Notes: a model not told the origin generated them from the letters alone. 64,000 nucleotides of DNA from Leptothermofonsia sichuanensis E412 (GCF_019891175.1 NZ_CP072600.1:3472001-3536000), one strand, 5' to 3'. Counted from the first letter of the stretch, positions 27,218-36,580 are shown. Program-made: numbers and translations.

Positions 27218-27506
27218 TAGCGATTCTTTTTGATTCATATTCGGAACCAGCAACCCCATGATGCAGGACTGCCCTATATGAGCGCAGTCAGGCGAAGTAA
27301 GCAGTCTTGACAATAGGCAGCTCTTAAATCTCTGATTAAAGTTTGTCATAAAGTGGGGGTTGGCGGGAATGCAGGGTGTCCCCCGTCCCCTGCTATGGAC
27401 CGTGTTGCATCCCCGCATAACCTGGGAACTCTAACATCACCACACTCCAGGGAAAAAATATACTCGTCACACCGCGAACTGCCCTGTTGCTTCAAAGGTA
27501 ACTGCC

Positions 27507-28532
27507 ATGAAACAGCTTCTCTCGGAATTCCGTCATTTCAATGTTTTGCAAGAAGATGACCTCAGTTGGATGACCGCGATCGCCCACCCCAAAACCTACC
27601 AGCCAGGTATGTTCTTGATGCAGGAGGGGCAACCCATTCAATCGATGTATCTGGCTTTAAGCGGTCATCTGTCTGTCCTGGAGTCTCTGCCCAATGGGAG
27701 TAAAGGCAATTTACTGACCCTGACTGCTGGCGAACTGCTGGGAGAGACTTCTCTGCTGAGTAATCAGTCTTCATCCATGACGATTGAAGCGGTAGAGCCA
27801 GCCGAAGTCCTGGAGCTATCCAAACAACAACTGGAGCAGAAACTGGAGAGCGATCGCGATTTTGCCGCACGGTTTTATCGTTTATTAGCCATCAAACTGT
27901 CTGAACGACTGCGACAACTGTCTAATTTGATGGCAAAACGGCAAATCAAAGAAGGGGAACCGCTCCGCAAAGTCTTGATGGTATTTGCCACCTTGAATGA
28001 CAGTGATGTTGCCTGGATGCTTGCCAATGGCAGATCGGAAAAAGCTCCCCTGGGGGCTGCCCTGATTGAACAAAACAAATCAGTTCCAGCGGTGTATCTC
28101 TTGCTAGAAGGCATGTTAGGCATTTACATCAACACGGGTGACCCTGACCAGCCGCACGAGACTGAAGTTGCCAGACGGGTCAAGGGAGACATTCTGGGAG
28201 ATATGTCATTCGTCGATGGTGGATTGGCATCCGCAACCGTGCGAGCACTGGAAAATACCTGGGTGCTGGCATTACCTCAATCCACCCTTGCCGCCAAGCT
28301 CCAGGAAGATGGAGGGTTTGCCAGTCGATTTTATCGAGCGATCGCCCAGACCCTTTCAAATCGTTGCCAGGACTTACTCATGAGGGGAGGACTGTCCACC
28401 ATCAGCATGGATGCCATTAACCTGCTGTCCCAGGACATCGAAGTAGAAGACGAAATCAATTTAGATGTCCTGGAAGGAACAGCGATCGCCGCTACACGCT
28501 TTGACTGGCTGATTCAGCAACTTCGCCGCTAA
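27507..28532 (+). CDS. double cyclic-nucleotide-binding-domain protein of a peptide-export operon
   Basis: A 341-residue cytosolic protein with two CRP-like beta-roll domains: the first about residues 10-130 (MFLMQEGQPIQSMYLALSGH, GELLGETSLLSNQ) and the second about 155-290 (ALIEQNKSVPAVYLLLEGML, GDILGDMSFVDGGLASATVR). The phosphate-binding Arg-Ala pair is not clear in the first domain; the second keeps DMSF...ASATV. No helix-turn-helix is visible, so it is not a transcription factor. Genes of this type stand with NHLP bacteriocin-type exporters in cyanobacteria, and here the adaptor and exporter genes follow at 23 and 8 bases. It may gate export or be a soluble accessory factor; the ligand is unknown. 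Confidence 0.8.
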   Translation: MKQLLSEFRHFNVLQEDDLSWMTAIAHPKTYQPGMFLMQEGQPIQSMYLALSGHLSVLESLPNGSKGNLLTLTAGELLGETSLLSNQSSSMTIEAVEPAEVLELSKQQLEQKLESDRDFAARFYRLLAIKLSERLRQLSNLMAKRQIKEGEPLRKVLMVFATLNDSDVAWMLANGRSEKAPLGAALIEQNKSVPAVYLLLEGMLGIYINTGDPDQPHETEVARRVKGDILGDMSFVDGGLASATVRALENTWVLALPQSTLAAKLQEDGGFASRFYRAIAQTLSNRCQDLLMRGGLSTISMDAINLLSQDIEVEDEINLDVLEGTAIAATRFDWLIQQLRR

Positions 28533-28555
28533 TTGATCTCGACAGGGAGTCACGT

Positions 28556-30013
28556 ATGGAGAACAAAGACGGTTTATTCCGGCAATCAGCTCTGGAGCGC
28601 CTATCTTCCCCAGAACGCCTGGATCAGCTCATGAAAATCATCAATCCAATGGATTGGATTGCCCTGACAACGCTGGCAACCCTTGCAGGTGGAACCTTAC
28701 TGTGGAGTATTGTCGGTCGGATTCCAATTACAGTCGATGGTCGAGGTGTGTTTATTCAACCTCGTCAGATTGTCGATTTACAATCGAACATTGCCGGGCA
28801 GTTAAGTTCTATCAATGTTCGTTCTGGGCAGTGTGTTCAGAAAGATGAGATTCTTGCCACGATTGAACCAACTGAGCTGAAACAACAATTGCGCCTGTCT
28901 CAGGGAAAAGCTGCTCAGTTGCAAAGTCAGGCACGGGATGCGATCGCGCTCACGAATCAACGAGTGCAACTGGAGAAAAATGCGATTGCCGCAAATCGCA
29001 TCAGCTTGATGCAACGACTGGGTGACACAAAAACATTGACCCCTGTTTTGCAATCAAAAGGACTGGATGCCATTCAGGAACAGCGCCGTAGTCTGGAACA
29101 ACGCCTGCGGGATGCGCGATCGATCATCCCGGTGATGCAGAGGCGGGTAGCAGGACGCAGAACCCTGGTTGCCGAAGGGGCGCTTGCTCAAGATGCCCTG
29201 TTGCAAGTGGAGCAGGAGTATGTCCAGGCTCGTCAAACGGTTGCCGATATTGAAGCCCAACTTAAACAACTGGATGTTCAAATTACGCAAACAGAGCGTC
29301 AATATCTGGAAAACCTGCGATCGGCAGGGGATATTCAAGCTCAGTTGCAAGATCTGGACTCTAAAGTAAAACGCTTAGATCAGGAAAGTCTGGAAACTGA
29401 GAACCAGCGCAACCGCGAAATCCAGGAAGTCAACCGGGAAATTGCTCGCCTGGAGCAGCAAATTGCCATTAACAGCAAAATTGTGAGTCCTGAAGCAGGT
29501 TGTGTCCTGGAACTGACCACAACAGCCGGGCAGGTAGTTCAACCAGGCATGCGATTGGGCAAAATGCAACTCACAAGTTCAACCAGTCAAAGCCAGGGGG
29601 GACCGATGACTGGCATCATTTATTTCCCAATTAAAGACGGCAAGCAGGTTAAACCAGGGATGTTGATTACGATCACCCCTGATACGGTGCAACGGGAACG
29701 CTTTGGTGGCATCGTTGCCAGGGTAACAAATGTCTCAACATTACCCATTACCCGGGAAGGGGCAACCTCTGTGATTGGTAATGCGGAGTTGGTGCAAACC
29801 GTGGTAGGACAGGGGGGTGCCGTGATTGAAATCAATACCAGTCTTGAAAAGGACTCCAATACAACCAGTGGTTATAAGTGGTCTTCTTCCAGAGGTCCTG
29901 ACTCAGAAATTACTCCCGGAACTACAGCCACTGCACGGGTCACGATAGAAGAACGGGCACCGATTACTTTTGTATTGCCATTTTTGCGGGACCTTGTCGG
30001 CTTTAAGGAGTAA
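28556..30013 (+). CDS. HlyD-type membrane fusion protein, NHLP peptide secretion system
   Basis: A 485-residue periplasmic adaptor. The cytosolic start (FRQSALERLSSPERLDQLMK) is typical of the NHLP/NHLM system adaptor. One membrane segment (WIALTTLATLAGGTLLWSIV, about residues 33-54) is followed by a split lipoyl-type domain (IVDLQSNIAGQLSSINVRSG...). A long coiled-coil hairpin (about residues 100-310) is rich in QL/EQ heptads, and a beta-barrel end (GMRLGKMQL, GMLITITPDTVQRERFGGIV) closes it. It should link the exporter at 30022 to an outer-membrane channel encoded elsewhere. Its start is 23 bases after the previous gene and its stop 8 bases before the next: one operon. Confidence 0.88.
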   Translation: MENKDGLFRQSALERLSSPERLDQLMKIINPMDWIALTTLATLAGGTLLWSIVGRIPITVDGRGVFIQPRQIVDLQSNIAGQLSSINVRSGQCVQKDEILATIEPTELKQQLRLSQGKAAQLQSQARDAIALTNQRVQLEKNAIAANRISLMQRLGDTKTLTPVLQSKGLDAIQEQRRSLEQRLRDARSIIPVMQRRVAGRRTLVAEGALAQDALLQVEQEYVQARQTVADIEAQLKQLDVQITQTERQYLENLRSAGDIQAQLQDLDSKVKRLDQESLETENQRNREIQEVNREIARLEQQIAINSKIVSPEAGCVLELTTTAGQVVQPGMRLGKMQLTSSTSQSQGGPMTGIIYFPIKDGKQVKPGMLITITPDTVQRERFGGIVARVTNVSTLPITREGATSVIGNAELVQTVVGQGGAVIEINTSLEKDSNTTSGYKWSSSRGPDSEITPGTTATARVTIEERAPITFVLPFLRDLVGFKE

Positions 30014-30021
30014 AACCAATC

Positions 30022-32265
30022 ATGCAAGTGCTGGATAAACCAAAGCAACCCAATTCTCAAAGCTCTGCCGCTGAAAAAACAAAGCACTATCAAAATTTTC
30101 GGATCCGGACTCCCACCCTTCTGCAAATGGAAGCTGTGGAATGTGGTGCTGCATCCTTAGGCATTATGTTGGGATATTACGGGCGAATTGTACCGTTGCC
30201 AGAGCTTCGTAGCAGTTGTGGCGTCTCTCGTGATGGTAGTAAAGCTTCTAATGTTTTGAAAGCAGCTCGCACCTACGGGCTTCAGGCAAAAGGGTTTAAG
30301 AAGGAAACGACTCAATTGCTTGAAATTAAGCCTCCTTACATTATTTTCTGGAACTTCAATCACTTCCTGGTTGTGGAAGGGTTTGTGGGCGATCGCGTCT
30401 ACTTAAATGATCCGGCAGCCGGTCCGCGCAGCGTTACGCTTCAGGAATTTGATGAGGCTTATACAGGTGTTGTCCTGGTTATGGAACCAGGTCCAGAGTT
30501 CAAAAAAGGCGGCCATAAACCCAGTATCATCCGTGCCCTGGCAGCACGGCTTAAGGGATCGCGTAAGGAATTGCTGTTCTGTATCCTGATTGGGTTTCTT
30601 CTGGTTCTTCCAAATCTGGCGATTGCAGCATTCAGCCAGATTTTTGTGGATAACGTGCTGGTTGAGAACCGAAATGACTGGTTGCGTCCGCTGGTGTTGG
30701 GGCTGATTCTAACCATGCTGTTGCAGGGCACCCTGAAACTCCTGCAATTGCGGAAGCTGAGATACTTACACATGCGGCTTTCAGTCAGTATGACCGGGAA
30801 ATTTCTCTGGCACGTTTTGCATCTGCCCGTCAGTTTCTATGCCCAGCGGTTTGCGGGAGAAATCAGTAATCGAGTACGCATCAACAGTGATGTGGCGAAA
30901 GTCCTGTCCGGTGATCTGGCAAAAGCTGCGATCGATGCGGTGATGATCATTTTTTATGGCGGTGTTATGCTTGCCTACGATCCGGTTCTGACCTTGATTG
31001 GGATTGTAGCCGTCAGCATCAACATTTTCGTTCTACAATCCATCTCCCGTCAACGGGTGGATACTCACATGCGGCTGACTCAGGACTATGGCAAGTTGGC
31101 CGGAGTTGAAATTGGTGGGCTGATGAGCATTGAAACCCTTAAATCAGCCGCTCTGGAATCTGACTTTTTCTCCCGCTGGGCAGGCTATTTTGCTAAAACA
31201 ACCAATGCTGAGCAGGAATTGGGCGTTTCCGATTTGATTTTGGGGCAGTTGCCCTCACTGCTGTCTTCCCTGACAACCGCCGCCCTTCTGATTATCGGAG
31301 GCTTACGAGTCATGGACGGTCACCTCAGTATTGGGATGCTGGTAGCGTTCCAGGCACTCATGGGTGACTTCCAGGAACCCGTGAATACTCTGGTTAGCCT
31401 CGGTAGTAAGCTCCAGAGCCTCAATGGGGATCTCAATCGCCTGGATGATGTCCTGAGCAATCCAGTAGATCCAGCACTGAAGCCAGGCGAAAGCACTGCT
31501 CAACCACCCATCCTTCAGTTAGCCACTGCCCCTAATTACCACCGGTTACAGGGAGCCATTGAACTTCGCAACGTTACGTTTGGCTACAGTCGGGTTGAAG
31601 AACCCTTAATTAAAGATTTCAGTTGTCGTCTGGCACCCGGCCAACGGATTGCCTTTGTGGGGGGCAGTGGCTCTGGAAAATCTACGCTGTCAAAATTGAT
31701 TACAGGGTTATATGAACCCTGGGAGGGTGAAATTCTGTTTGATGGGGTTCCCCGTAAACAAATTCCCCGATCCATCCTGGCAAACTCGCTGGCAATGGTA
31801 GAACAGGAAATTTTTCTGTTCGGAGGTACCGTCCGGGAAAACCTGAGCCTCTGGGATGATACGCTTTCCGATGCCCAACTCATGAAAGCCTGTGCAGATG
31901 CGGCTATTCTGGAAGTGGTTATGGCAATTCCCGGTGGTTTGAACGGTACACTGGCAGAAAGTGGCGCTAATCTGAGTGGTGGGCAACGCCAGCGCCTGGA
32001 AATCGCCCGTGCTCTGGTCAATGACCCGGCCATTTTAGTCATGGATGAAGCCACCAGTGCCCTGGATGCAGAAACAGAAAAGATCATTGATCGAAACATT
32101 CGACGCCGTGGATGCACCTGTGTAATTGTGGCTCACCGTTTAAGCACCATTCGGGATTGTGATGAAATCGTTGTTTTAGACCGAGGAAAGGTAGTTCAAC
32201 GGGGTACCCATGAAGAAATGAAGGGTATTGAAGGTGCCTATGCTCGTTTAATCAATGCAGAGTAA
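30022..32265 (+). CDS. NHLP-type peptide exporter: C39 peptidase, ABC permease and ATPase in one chain
   Basis: A 747-residue peptidase-containing ABC transporter. The N-terminal C39 peptidase (about residues 28-165) has the catalytic Cys in LLQMEAVECGAASLGIML (Cys41), the His in NFNHFLVVEGF and the Asp in VYLNDPAAGPR. It would cleave a leader after a double-Gly motif. Six membrane helices lie about residues 185-460. The ATPase has Walker A GGSGSGKST, signature LSGGQRQRLEIARAL, Walker B ILVMDEATSALD and VAHRLSTI. Both enzymatic parts look intact. No precursor peptide with a recognisable double-Gly or nitrile-hydratase-like leader is seen within about 1 kb, so the substrate is probably encoded elsewhere. 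Confidence 0.93.
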   Translation: MQVLDKPKQPNSQSSAAEKTKHYQNFRIRTPTLLQMEAVECGAASLGIMLGYYGRIVPLPELRSSCGVSRDGSKASNVLKAARTYGLQAKGFKKETTQLLEIKPPYIIFWNFNHFLVVEGFVGDRVYLNDPAAGPRSVTLQEFDEAYTGVVLVMEPGPEFKKGGHKPSIIRALAARLKGSRKELLFCILIGFLLVLPNLAIAAFSQIFVDNVLVENRNDWLRPLVLGLILTMLLQGTLKLLQLRKLRYLHMRLSVSMTGKFLWHVLHLPVSFYAQRFAGEISNRVRINSDVAKVLSGDLAKAAIDAVMIIFYGGVMLAYDPVLTLIGIVAVSINIFVLQSISRQRVDTHMRLTQDYGKLAGVEIGGLMSIETLKSAALESDFFSRWAGYFAKTTNAEQELGVSDLILGQLPSLLSSLTTAALLIIGGLRVMDGHLSIGMLVAFQALMGDFQEPVNTLVSLGSKLQSLNGDLNRLDDVLSNPVDPALKPGESTAQPPILQLATAPNYHRLQGAIELRNVTFGYSRVEEPLIKDFSCRLAPGQRIAFVGGSGSGKSTLSKLITGLYEPWEGEILFDGVPRKQIPRSILANSLAMVEQEIFLFGGTVRENLSLWDDTLSDAQLMKACADAAILEVVMAIPGGLNGTLAESGANLSGGQRQRLEIARALVNDPAILVMDEATSALDAETEKIIDRNIRRRGCTCVIVAHRLSTIRDCDEIVVLDRGKVVQRGTHEEMKGIEGAYARLINAE

Positions 32266-32312
32266 GTCAGTAAGAGTCTATCCGATAAACTAGAATTGCT
32301 TACGGTCTTAAT

Positions 32313-32417
32313 CTAGAGCATTGGTTCAGAATTCCAAGAAATCGGATTTCTGGTGAGAAATTTAACAAAACCTGGGTAGCCAGTAGAAGAAATCCGATTT
32401 CTGTACCGGCGTTCTAG
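32313..32417. repeat. 105-bp MITE family B, copy 1
   Basis: Ends CTAGAGCATTGG and, inverted, CTAGAACGCCGG. Inside is a pair of CCAAGAAATCGGATTTCTGG and AGAAGAAATCCGATTTCTG palindromes. It is inverted relative to the copy at 36577-36681, from which I see one difference (A for G near one end). Confidence 0.85.
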
Positions 32418-32455
32418 TGGAGGTTGCCGAAAATAACTTGTCAGTTTCAGGTTGA

Positions 32456-32581
32456 ACCACAAAGACACAAAGCACACGAAAAGCCTATCCGAAAAGCCCC
32501 AATGGACAAAGCTCAACTCCAGACTGAGGAAGTTTTCGGATAGGCTTTAAGAAACGTTGTGTCCCTCTGTGCCTTTGTGGT
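32456..32581. repeat. CCACAAAG/CTTTGTGG hairpin repeat with an insertion in its loop
   Basis: ACCACAAAGACACAAAGCAC and GTGTCCCTCTGTGCCTTTGTGGT are the two arms. A separate 69-bp palindromic element (32480-32548) fills the loop. Confidence 0.65.
32480..32548. repeat. 69-bp element with perfect 16-bp terminal inverted repeats
   Basis: AAAGCCTATCCGAAAA (32480-32495) and TTTTCGGATAGGCTTT (32533-32548) are exact complements around 37 bases. A related half-site (GAGTCTATCCGATAAA) is at 32274-32290. Confidence 0.7.
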
Positions 32582-32619
32582 GAAAAACTTCTGCCTTCTT
32601 GCACCAGTCAGATACAGTC

Positions 32620-32664
32620 TTCAATTCATGCAATGCTTAATTCATATCCAAAATCAGCAACGCC
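32620..32664. repeat. half copy of the GCTGAA palindromic repeat
   Basis: TTCAATTCATGCAATGCTTA and AATCAGCAACGCC match the right arm of the repeats at 17246 and 820. The left arm is missing. It ends 19 bases before the next gene. Confidence 0.6.
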
Positions 32665-32682
32665 GATAGTGATTATCTAATT

Positions 32683-33873
32683 GTGAGAGAACCTATGCAA
32701 AGCCATGGAACAAATCGGAAGGCTGAACTGCTGGCTACCTATGGAGCTACGGCAGCAGAGATTGAAGAACTATTAGTCTATAACCAAAATAACTTTGATA
32801 CGATAACACCCCCTGCCCAGCAAACCTTTCCGCTGGAATCAGAACCTCACCTGGCAGCCTGGGAAAATTATTATGCACAGGCTCAAACCATCGGAGCTTT
32901 TGAGGCACTTCGTTCTTGCCTGGTGCAATTGCAATTTCCCATTCAGGCGGGCATCAGCCAAACAGAGAACTACCGTGCTGCCACCCGGAGAGGACAGTCC
33001 ACTGAGGGAATGCCTGAGGCGATCGGACTGGGATTACAGCACCCCGATCGCCTCCAGCTAATCATTCATCCAACCCTGGTCGGTGCAATTCCCGTCATTA
33101 TTGCAGGGTGTCGAGCAGATTTTATTGCACTGGTGCAGGCATTGATCTGCCGCAATGAACCTGACCCCATTCCCGATTCGATGGGTGCTGTGATTGTAGG
33201 AGGATATAACAACTGGGATCGAGTTCAACAATATCGCCATACCTGGGAAGTTCAGCAAACTCAATCCGTCAGTGAAGCTGACTGGCAAGCAGAATTTCAA
33301 CGGCTGATTCCTCAAAAGTCCCTCTATCAAGATCGGTTTATCTTGATGAGTCGGGGCGAGTATAGTGGTGTGTCAGCAGCAGCGCTGGGCATGACTGAAG
33401 CCGAATGGCAGGCTTACTCCCTGACGATTCGTTTGGAGCATGAGTGTTGCCACTATTTCACCCGACGTGTCTTTGGTTCAATGCGAAACAATGCCCTGGA
33501 TGAACTGATTGCAGACTATCAGGGCATTACGGCTGTTAATGGTGGACGTTATCGATCGGACTGGTTTTTACAGTTTGTTGGGTTAGAGGCATTTCCTGAT
33601 TACCGTGAAGGTGGGCGATTACAAAACTATCGTGGTACCCTTCCCCTCTCTGATGGCGCGTTCCGGATCTTGCAGCGGTTGGTAAAAGAAGCCGCTGAAA
33701 ATCTGGAACAGTTTAATACTGAACACCTGGCAGAACTACAGACCCCAGCCAACCGGGCGCAATTTCTGATGCGCTTAACCTCGTTTACATTAGAAGATAT
33801 AGCCGATCGCCATCAGGCATGGTTAGAAAAGGCATGGAGTGCAGTGATCGCTGCCCCTCCCACCAGAAGTTAA
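32683..33873 (+). CDS. protein of unknown family with a gluzincin-like HExxH...ExxxD signature
   Basis: A 396-residue soluble protein with no signal peptide. Residues 253-257 read HECCH inside LTIRLEHECCHYFTRRVFG, and 17 residues later comes ELIAD (274-278) in NALDELIADYQGI. This is the HExxH + ExxxD pattern of gluzincin metallopeptidases: two His and the second Glu bind zinc, the first Glu is catalytic. Residues 1-240 are of no recognised type (GVPEAIGLGLQ-like beta segments, LQLIIHPTLVGAIPVIIAG). It follows the peptide-export operon on the same strand but is separated by 417 bases of repeats, so co-regulation is uncertain. It could process peptides or modify self-immunity, but function is unproved. 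Two ATGs, 32683 and 32695, are possible. Confidence 0.6.
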   Translation: MREPMQSHGTNRKAELLATYGATAAEIEELLVYNQNNFDTITPPAQQTFPLESEPHLAAWENYYAQAQTIGAFEALRSCLVQLQFPIQAGISQTENYRAATRRGQSTEGMPEAIGLGLQHPDRLQLIIHPTLVGAIPVIIAGCRADFIALVQALICRNEPDPIPDSMGAVIVGGYNNWDRVQQYRHTWEVQQTQSVSEADWQAEFQRLIPQKSLYQDRFILMSRGEYSGVSAAALGMTEAEWQAYSLTIRLEHECCHYFTRRVFGSMRNNALDELIADYQGITAVNGGRYRSDWFLQFVGLEAFPDYREGGRLQNYRGTLPLSDGAFRILQRLVKEAAENLEQFNTEHLAELQTPANRAQFLMRLTSFTLEDIADRHQAWLEKAWSAVIAAPPTRS

Positions 33874-34053
33874 CCTGGAGGAACCGGCCCAATTCAGTCA
33901 GGGCATTGCCATAGTGGTCTGCACCATATCTGGTCAAGATTCTATGACCAATTAAAATAGTTCAGTTAGAGAGATAAGTTTTCATAATATAATGAGCGAT
34001 CGCGCTTCAAATCGTTCAGCGTCTACAGCCAAATCTAACTGGGGTCTATATTT

Positions 34054-36162
34054 ATGTCTTCCACCATTCGCTTCCTGATGTGTTCACCCGACCACTATGA
34101 TGTGGATTATGTAATTAATCCCTGGATGGAGGGGAATGTCCATAAGTCGTCTCGCGATCGCGCCATTGAGCAGTGGAACCGACTTTTTCACATTATTAAA
34201 GAGCACGCGACTGTCGATCTGGTGAAACCTCAGATCGGGGTGCCCGATATGGTGTTTACTGCAAATGCAGGTTTGGTATTGGGAGACAACGTTGTTCTCA
34301 GCCGTTTCTTCCACAAAGAGCGCCAGGGAGAAGAACCCTTCTTCAAACAGTGGTTTGAGGAGCAGGGCTACAAGGTCTACGAACTGCCCAAGGACCTGCC
34401 GTTTGAAGGTGCGGGGGATGCGCTGTTTGACCGGGAAGGACGCTGGCTGTGGGCGGGTTATGGATTTCGCTCAGAACTAGAAACCCACCCCATGATTGCC
34501 CGGTGGTTGGATATTGAGGTGCTATCGCTGCGGCTGATGGATGAGCGGTTCTACCATCTGGATACCTGCTTCTGCCCCCTGAGTGATGGCTACCTGCTCT
34601 ATTATCCTGGTGCCTTTGATGCCTATTCCAATCGGTTGATTGAGTTACGGGTACTTGCTGAAAAGCGAATTGCTATTCAGGAAGAAGATGCTGTTAACTT
34701 TGCCTGTAATGCCGTCAATATCGATCACCTGATCATTCTGAATCAAGCCAGCAATGAGTTGAAGCAACAACTCAATTCCCTGGGATTTCAGTTAATTGAA
34801 ACCCCCCTGACTGAGTTTATGAAAGCTGGTGGTGCGGCAAAATGCCTGACTCTACGGGTGACCGAACCAGTCCGGGAAGAAATCCATGCCGGAGCCGCGG
34901 TTGAAAGTCGGATCATTCGCATGGAAGGTCATTTGTTAGATGCCGGCCTGATTAACCAGGCACTTGACCTGATTGTGGAAGGGGGCGGCAGTTTTCAGGT
35001 TATGAATTTTAATTTGGGCGAACAGCGCCAGAGCACATCCTCTGCTGAGGTGAAGGTGATGGCACCTTCCCATGACGTGATGGAAACGTTGATGGCCCAG
35101 TTGATTGACCTGGGAGCACTTCCTCCGCCCCTGGAAGTCTGCGATATCAACTGTGAGGTTGTCACTCAGGCAGGCGTTGCTCCAGACGATTTCTATGTCA
35201 CCACCATTTACCCAACGGAGGTGCGGGTCAGGTGCGAATGGGTGCGAGTGCAAAACCAGCGCATGGACGGGGCAATCGTAGTCGATGATCAGAACATGAC
35301 TGCCCGTTGTAAGATCCTGCGCGACCTGGTGGTGGGCGATCGCGTGGTGGTGGGCGTAGAAGGCATTCGCACCATTCGTAAGCCAGAATCCCGGGAACAG
35401 CGCAATTCCCAGGAGTTTAGCTTTATGGGAGCAGGGGTTTCCAGCGAACGACGGGTTGAGTTAGTGGTCGAGCAGATTGCCTGGGAACTGCGGCAGATCC
35501 GGGACCAGGGGGGCAAGGTGGTTGTCACCGCAGGCCCTGTGGTCATCCATACTGGTGGTGGTGACCATCTGGCCAAGTTAATTCGAGAGGGCTATGTGCA
35601 GGCCCTTCTGGGCGGCAATGCGATCGCAGTGCATGACATTGAGCAGGCCATAATGGGCACCTCTCTGGGGGTGGATATGAAGCGGGGAGTTTCCGTGCGA
35701 GGTGGGCATCGCCATCACCTGAAGGTAATCAACACCATTCGCCGCTGTGGCAGTATTGCCAGAGCCGTAGAGCAGGGAGTTTTAACAAAGGGCATTTTCT
35801 ATGAGTGCGTCCGTCATCAGGTGCCTTTCTCACTGGCAGGTTCGATTCGAGATGACGGTCCATTACCCGATACCCAGATGGATTTGATCAAAGCCCAGGA
35901 AGACTATGCCCGCCTGATTGAAGGAGCTGATCTGATCTTGATGCTTTCTTCCATGCTTCACTCAATCGGGGTAGGAAATATGACCCCAGCGGGCGTAAAA
36001 ATGGTTTGTGTAGATATTAATCCAGCCGTAGTGACCAAGCTGAGCGATCGCGGCTCGGTCGAGTCGGTCGGCGTTGTCACTGATGTGGGTTTGTTTCTCA
36101 GTCTGCTGGTGCAGCAACTCAATAAGCTCACCAGCCCTTACCGGGTTGCCCAACTGGTTTAA
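34054..36162 (+). CDS. argZ: bifunctional arginine dihydrolase/ornithine cyclodeaminase
   Basis: A 702-residue enzyme known as ArgZ in Synechocystis and AgrE in Anabaena. The N-terminal half (residues 1-275) is a guanidine-modifying fold that turns arginine into ornithine, ammonia and CO2: FLMCSPDHYDVDYVINPWME, DMVFTANAG, DLPFEGAGDALFD, RFYHLDTCFCPL and the catalytic Cys in MKAGGAAKCLTLRV. The C-terminal half is a LOR/SDH- and NAD-binding type region for ornithine cyclodeamination to proline (VVTAGPVVIHTGGGDHLAKL, SLGVDMKRGVSVRGGHRHHL). It acts in arginine and cyanophycin nitrogen mobilisation. Length matches the family. The gene stands alone on the plus strand. Confidence 0.95.
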   Translation: MSSTIRFLMCSPDHYDVDYVINPWMEGNVHKSSRDRAIEQWNRLFHIIKEHATVDLVKPQIGVPDMVFTANAGLVLGDNVVLSRFFHKERQGEEPFFKQWFEEQGYKVYELPKDLPFEGAGDALFDREGRWLWAGYGFRSELETHPMIARWLDIEVLSLRLMDERFYHLDTCFCPLSDGYLLYYPGAFDAYSNRLIELRVLAEKRIAIQEEDAVNFACNAVNIDHLIILNQASNELKQQLNSLGFQLIETPLTEFMKAGGAAKCLTLRVTEPVREEIHAGAAVESRIIRMEGHLLDAGLINQALDLIVEGGGSFQVMNFNLGEQRQSTSSAEVKVMAPSHDVMETLMAQLIDLGALPPPLEVCDINCEVVTQAGVAPDDFYVTTIYPTEVRVRCEWVRVQNQRMDGAIVVDDQNMTARCKILRDLVVGDRVVVGVEGIRTIRKPESREQRNSQEFSFMGAGVSSERRVELVVEQIAWELRQIRDQGGKVVVTAGPVVIHTGGGDHLAKLIREGYVQALLGGNAIAVHDIEQAIMGTSLGVDMKRGVSVRGGHRHHLKVINTIRRCGSIARAVEQGVLTKGIFYECVRHQVPFSLAGSIRDDGPLPDTQMDLIKAQEDYARLIEGADLILMLSSMLHSIGVGNMTPAGVKMVCVDINPAVVTKLSDRGSVESVGVVTDVGLFLSLLVQQLNKLTSPYRVAQLV

Positions 36163-36397
36163 GGGGCTATTTGAAGAGCCGTAGATGGCCTTCCGATCTC
36201 AGACTCCCAAATTCAAGGCTGACAGGCCAGTAGGGGCACTTTTTCAGGTGTCCACCGTCGAGGGTTTAAAGACCCCGCTCAAAGGTGTCCCGCCCCCATC
36301 AGACAAACAGACTGTTGGATAACTGGTTCACACCCTCCGAGATCCCTATCAGGGTGCTTGTTGCTTTGGATATTGCAGTCTATTAGCCCCAGGTCCT
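36163..36397. other. intergenic, no gene seen
   Basis: I see only short GGTGTCC repeats and GGGGTTT-type runs here. The 1-kb gap 36163-37197 otherwise holds a possible small ORF (36398), two MITE copies (36577, 36738) and, at about 36920-36965, a GAGGCTCTG/CAGAGCCTC hairpin. Confidence 0.5.
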
Positions 36398-36580
36398 ATG
36401 GAATACCTCTCTTACATGTACTGGTCCCTGTCGGAAGAACCTATCCAGAGCGAAGAGGTCGATGAATCGTCCATCCCTGAAAACCAGACTTCCGATTGAG
36501 ATGACTCCCTGGAAGAGGATTGTGAGCCAGGAATTGAGGGCGATCGCGCCCTCCAGATGTACCCGACCCTTTACTTCTAG
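36398..36580 (+). other. possible small acidic ORF with an internal TGA
   Basis: ATG 36398 starts a 33-codon frame (MEYLSYMYWSLSEEPIQSEE...) that ends in TGA (36497-36499). The same frame then stays open for 26 more acidic codons (DDSLEEDCEPGIEGDRALQM...) to a TAG that belongs to the MITE at 36577. Composition is protein-like on both sides of the TGA. It may be a decayed small gene; there is no known family. Confidence 0.25.
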
